A program made the translations under genes and the position numbers. Source: Cyanobacteriota bacterium (lineage in GTDB: Bacteria > Cyanobacteriota > Cyanobacteriia > Phormidesmidales > Phormidesmidaceae). From it: a DNA stretch of 7,451 nucleotides. Shown piece by piece: positions 5,020 to 7,451 of the stretch. Where the stretch lies: positions 1 to 7,451 of the forward strand of contig JAIXUR010000246.1 in NCBI GenBank assembly GCA_027483425.1, given 5' to 3'. Within the stretch, counting starts at the first letter, position 1; each line of letters starts with the position of its first letter. The notes under the pieces are model-generated. The model was not told the DNA's origin. It made no database searches and worked only from the letters and a program-made list of their open reading frames with translations.

Positions 5020-7451
5020 ATGCAGTATTCAGCCAAGCTTCTTGTTGCCGCACTGTTTGCCCTTAGTCCCGCCATCCATCCTGACGTGAGGGCCTTCGCC
5101 CTGGCGCAGGTGGCGCAGGTGACGCAAACCCCTGTGTTTTCCTTGCCCGAAACAGTGCCGTCTGGAACGACCCTATCGGTGCAAAGTTCTCCTAACCTGG
5201 GGGTCGCCGTCCAGGCTCTGCAGCAAGACTTTGAGGCCGCCTACGAGGGCACAACGGTCGGCGTTGAGATCGCCAGCAGCGACGATGCCCTCAAGGCGTT
5301 GGTCGATGATGAAGCTGATCTGGCGGCCATCGGTCGTCCCTTAACCAAGGCAGAGCAGGCAGAAGGTCTGACCACGGTGCCCCTAGAGCGGGCCAAGATC
5401 GCCGTGATTATTGGCCCCGACAACCCCTTCACTGGCAACCTGACCTTTGCTCAATTTGCGGCCATCTTTCGGGGCGAAATTACCGATTGGTCTCAGGTGG
5501 GTGGCCCGCCGGGCCCCATTCGCTTTGTCGATCGGCCTGAGATCAGCGATACCCGGCGATCGCTGAGCCAGTACGATGTGTTTCGTACTGCCCCCTTTGA
5601 AACTGGGGCTACCGCTGACCCCGTGGCTGAAGACGATACGGCGGTGGTGATTCAGGCCCTGGGCCGCGACGGCATTAGCTATGCGATCGCCCCCCACGTG
5701 CTCGATCAGCCTGGGGTGAAAATTGTGCCCATGCACCAGACCCTGCCCGATGATCCCCGGTATCCCTATTCTCAGCCCCGCTATTTTGTCTATAAGGGTG
5801 AGCCTAGCCCGGCGGTGGCCGCCTTCTTGGGCTACGCCACGGCACCGGCCGGTCTAGCGGTGATAGCGGCGGCCAACGGTGCTGAAGTGGAGGCCATTGC
5901 TGATGCGATCGCGTCCCCATCTCCCACCCCCACTGCGACGCCAGGAGCGGCTGCGACACCAGGGGCGACGGCGACCCCCGTTCCAGCCGTGCCCGTTGAC
6001 CCTGCCGTGGCCCCTGCCCCTGCTGAAACGGGCGCTCGCGGTGGCTTTGCCTGGTGGTGGCTACTGCCTCTGGCGGCTCTGTTGGGGGGCCTGGGCTGGC
6101 TATTGACACGGGGTAGAGGGGCGGCTCCGATCGCCGCTGCCCCAATCGCCCCGCCGCCGCCCATTGAGCCTCCCGTGGCCCCGCCGGTAGCTGTGACCCC
6201 GCCAGCGGTAGTTCCCCCGGTCGTGCCGCCGGTTGTGATGGAGCCGCCGGTTGCCGAGGTCATTCCGGAACCCGTTGTTGTCCCCCCAGAGCCAGAAATT
6301 ATTACCGTAGATGAGGTTTCCCCTCCGGTTGCGCCGGTGGTTGAACCGCCGCCGGTTCCTCTGCCCGCGATCGCCATGGGTCTCGGGGCCGCTGGCTTGG
6401 CTGCTGGGGTGGCCGCATCCCTGGCCAGCACGGAAGATCAAACCGCTGTGGAAGCCAGTAAATTCAACGTCGTTGGCCACCCCGCCGATGGCGATTTAGA
6501 CCTCTCAACCCTCGACGATGGCCTGCCCCCCTTGCCCGATGGCTACGGGGACAGCCGCATTGTACTGATGGCTCGCGACCCCCAGTGGGCCTACGCCTAC
6601 TGGGATACCCCCGATAGCCATAAGGCTGAACTGCGCCGCCAGGGGGGCGAACACTTGGCCCTACGGCTCTACGATGTCACCGGCATTAACCTCGACGACA
6701 AGGCCCCCCATAGCCTGCAACAGTTTAGCTGCGACGAGCTGGCGCGGGAGTGGTATATGCAGATTCCGGTGAGCGATCGCGACTATCAGGTCGAGATTGG
6801 CTACCTGGCGGGCGATGGCCGCTGGCTGGTGCTGGCGCGCTCCAACACCATTCGCATTCCCCCCGTCTACCCCTCTAATTGGACAGAGGAGCATTTTCTC
6901 ACCGTGACCTGGGACGAAAATCTGCGGGGTAAGACCATCATGACCCTGGCAGATCCCTTTCACCCCGATGCTGGTGCCGGTCTCCATGAGCAGCTCTATG
7001 CCCTGGCCCAGGAGGGTGAAGCGCTACGCATTGATGGGTCTCTGTTTGGTTCTATGCCCCATGTTGCCGGTTCTATGGCACCACCCGTCAGCTCGTTTAT
7101 TTTCCCCTCCGGGGCTGGTCTGGGCGCGGCGGCTATGGTGCCAGGGCTGACCATGTCCGGGGTTTCTGGCTTGACGATGTCTGGGGTGGGCCTCTCTGGG
7201 CTAACGATGTCGGGAGCGGGCCTCTCTGGTTTAACCATGTCGGGCATGGGTCTCTCCGGGCTGACGATGTCGGGCATCGGCTTCTCTGGTTTAACCATGT
7301 CGGGGGTTGGCCTGGGGGCCTCAATGCCGCCCCTGCGGCCTCGCCAGTTTTGGCTGGTTGCCGATGCCGAGCTGATTGTCTACGGTGCCACCGAGCCCGA
7401 TGCCACGGTGACCATAGCGGGTAACCCCATTCAGCTCACTGAAGAGGGCAC
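5020..7451 (+). CDS. PstS-like substrate-binding domain / transmembrane / DUF4912 fusion protein (3'-truncated by window edge)
   Basis: The frame stays open for 810 codons and leaves the window. Order: signal peptide 1-29 (Lys6, hydrophobic core, likely cut after ALA at 29); PBP-like domain about 57-285 with PstS-family marks FRGEITDWSQVGG (156-168 region) and VDRPEISDTRRSL, whose Arg172, Ser176 and Thr178 fall on the Arg-x3-Ser-x-Thr phosphate-site spacing of PstS; Thr/Pro/Ala linker about 298-337; transmembrane helix 343-362, preceded by Arg340 and followed by RGRG; Pro/Val-rich linker 368-447; Gly/Ala hydrophobic stretch 448-470; DUF4912 about 511-621, with ARDP at 518-521 and YWD at 527-529; GLTMSGxGLS repeats 709-766; then FWLVADAELIVYGATEPDA, which begins a module I recall after DUF4912 in cyanobacterial proteins. 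Expected location is the inner (or thylakoid) membrane with the binding domain outside the cytoplasm. No Shine-Dalgarno precedes the ATG; a signal peptide right after it supports the start. Function is unknown; it is not a free ABC-transporter binding protein because it is membrane-tethered and fused. Confidence 0.9.
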   Translation, partial: MQYSAKLLVAALFALSPAIHPDVRAFALAQVAQVTQTPVFSLPETVPSGTTLSVQSSPNLGVAVQALQQDFEAAYEGTTVGVEIASSDDALKALVDDEADLAAIGRPLTKAEQAEGLTTVPLERAKIAVIIGPDNPFTGNLTFAQFAAIFRGEITDWSQVGGPPGPIRFVDRPEISDTRRSLSQYDVFRTAPFETGATADPVAEDDTAVVIQALGRDGISYAIAPHVLDQPGVKIVPMHQTLPDDPRYPYSQPRYFVYKGEPSPAVAAFLGYATAPAGLAVIAAANGAEVEAIADAIASPSPTPTATPGAAATPGATATPVPAVPVDPAVAPAPAETGARGGFAWWWLLPLAALLGGLGWLLTRGRGAAPIAAAPIAPPPPIEPPVAPPVAVTPPAVVPPVVPPVVMEPPVAEVIPEPVVVPPEPEIITVDEVSPPVAPVVEPPPVPLPAIAMGLGAAGLAAGVAASLASTEDQTAVEASKFNVVGHPADGDLDLSTLDDGLPPLPDGYGDSRIVLMARDPQWAYAYWDTPDSHKAELRRQGGEHLALRLYDVTGINLDDKAPHSLQQFSCDELAREWYMQIPVSDRDYQVEIGYLAGDGRWLVLARSNTIRIPPVYPSNWTEEHFLTVTWDENLRGKTIMTLADPFHPDAGAGLHEQLYALAQEGEALRIDGSLFGSMPHVAGSMAPPVSSFIFPSGAGLGAAAMVPGLTMSGVSGLTMSGVGLSGLTMSGAGLSGLTMSGMGLSGLTMSGIGFSGLTMSGVGLGASMPPLRPRQFWLVADAELIVYGATEPDATVTIAGNPIQLTEEG
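5556..6780. repeat. HIP1 octamer (GCGATCGC) cluster
   Basis: Perfect GCGATCGC palindromes occur at 5556-5563, 5683-5690, 5905-5912, 6367-6374 and 6773-6780, all inside the PstS-like/DUF4912 gene. Two more lie elsewhere: 1382-1389 (intergenic) and 4069-4076 (transporter gene). HIP1 is abundant in many cyanobacterial genomes and supports the host assignment; its high density here suggests the fusion gene is long resident rather than newly acquired. Confidence 0.85.
7144..7317 (+). repeat. In-frame 30-bp tandem repeat encoding GLTMSGxGLS
   Basis: Six consecutive units start at 7144, 7168, 7198, 7228, 7258 and 7288. The first is 24 bp (8 residues); the rest are 30 bp. Each encodes GLTMSG then a variable residue (V, V, A, M, I, V) and a G-L/F-S-type end. 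Codons alternate: units 3 and 5 begin GGGCT(A/G)ACG, while units 4 and 6 begin GGTTTAACC. This makes a 60-bp higher-order unit (7198-7257 and 7258-7317), which points to expansion by duplication of a pair. The run lies between DUF4912 and the C-terminal module. Confidence 0.9.

Noticed and set aside
5832..6431. Gly/Thr-rich minus-strand open frame of 199 codons
   Set aside because: It is the complement of the Pro/Ala/Val-rich linkers of the fusion protein; the apparent repeats are a compositional mirror.
6996..7298. Minus-strand open frame with PERPxPDIV-type repeats
   Set aside because: The repeats come from reading the GLTMSGxGLS tandem array backwards; the plus frame is open for 810 codons with recognisable domains.
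7144..7317. Possible CRISPR array at the 30-bp repeats
   Set aside because: Units are directly abutting with no unique spacers and stay in frame with the surrounding protein.

Overview
The window is cyanobacterial. It carries psbA for the photosystem II D1 protein, a carotenoid oxygenase of the cyanobacterial apocarotenoid type, a folate/biopterin-type transporter of the kind found in cyanobacteria and chloroplasts, and seven copies of the octamer GCGATCGC (HIP1), a repeat that is abundant in many cyanobacterial genomes. The DNA is GC-rich by eye, which would suit a Leptolyngbya/Nodosilinea-like lineage; that placement is an inference.

Layout: four genes run leftward (minus strand). From right to left they are a 12-helix FBT/BT1-family transporter (4445-3024), a carotenoid cleavage oxygenase (2967-1453), a HIT-family nucleotide hydrolase (1317-970) and psbA (837 to the left edge, where it is cut after 279 of about 360 codons). 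The transporter and oxygenase genes are about 56 bp apart and probably co-transcribed. psbA has a 132-bp upstream gap with a plausible promoter of its own and a leader that can fold into alternative hairpins. A 574-bp intergenic region (4446-5019) separates this set from a divergent plus-strand gene. It holds a TTGACA element inside an HLR1-like direct repeat, an 11-bp-period array of CAGGTCGTT repeats, and a sigma70-like promoter facing right.

The plus-strand gene (5020 to the right edge, cut after 810 codons) is the most unusual item. It encodes a signal peptide, a PstS-like periplasmic substrate-binding domain, a Thr/Pro/Ala linker, a transmembrane helix, a Pro/Val-rich linker, a second hydrophobic Gly/Ala segment, a DUF4912 domain, a tandem decapeptide repeat (GLTMSGxGLS), and the start of a conserved C-terminal module. 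It looks like a ligand-binding or envelope protein rather than a plain transporter subunit; its function is not known.

How the genes work together: D1 is the reaction-centre subunit of photosystem II. The oxygenase cleaves apocarotenoids, probably to retinal-type products, and the FBT protein probably moves folates, pterins or related compounds. No single pathway links all five genes. The only likely functional or transcriptional unit is transporter plus oxygenase. The candidate regulatory sites are read by eye and have not been tested.
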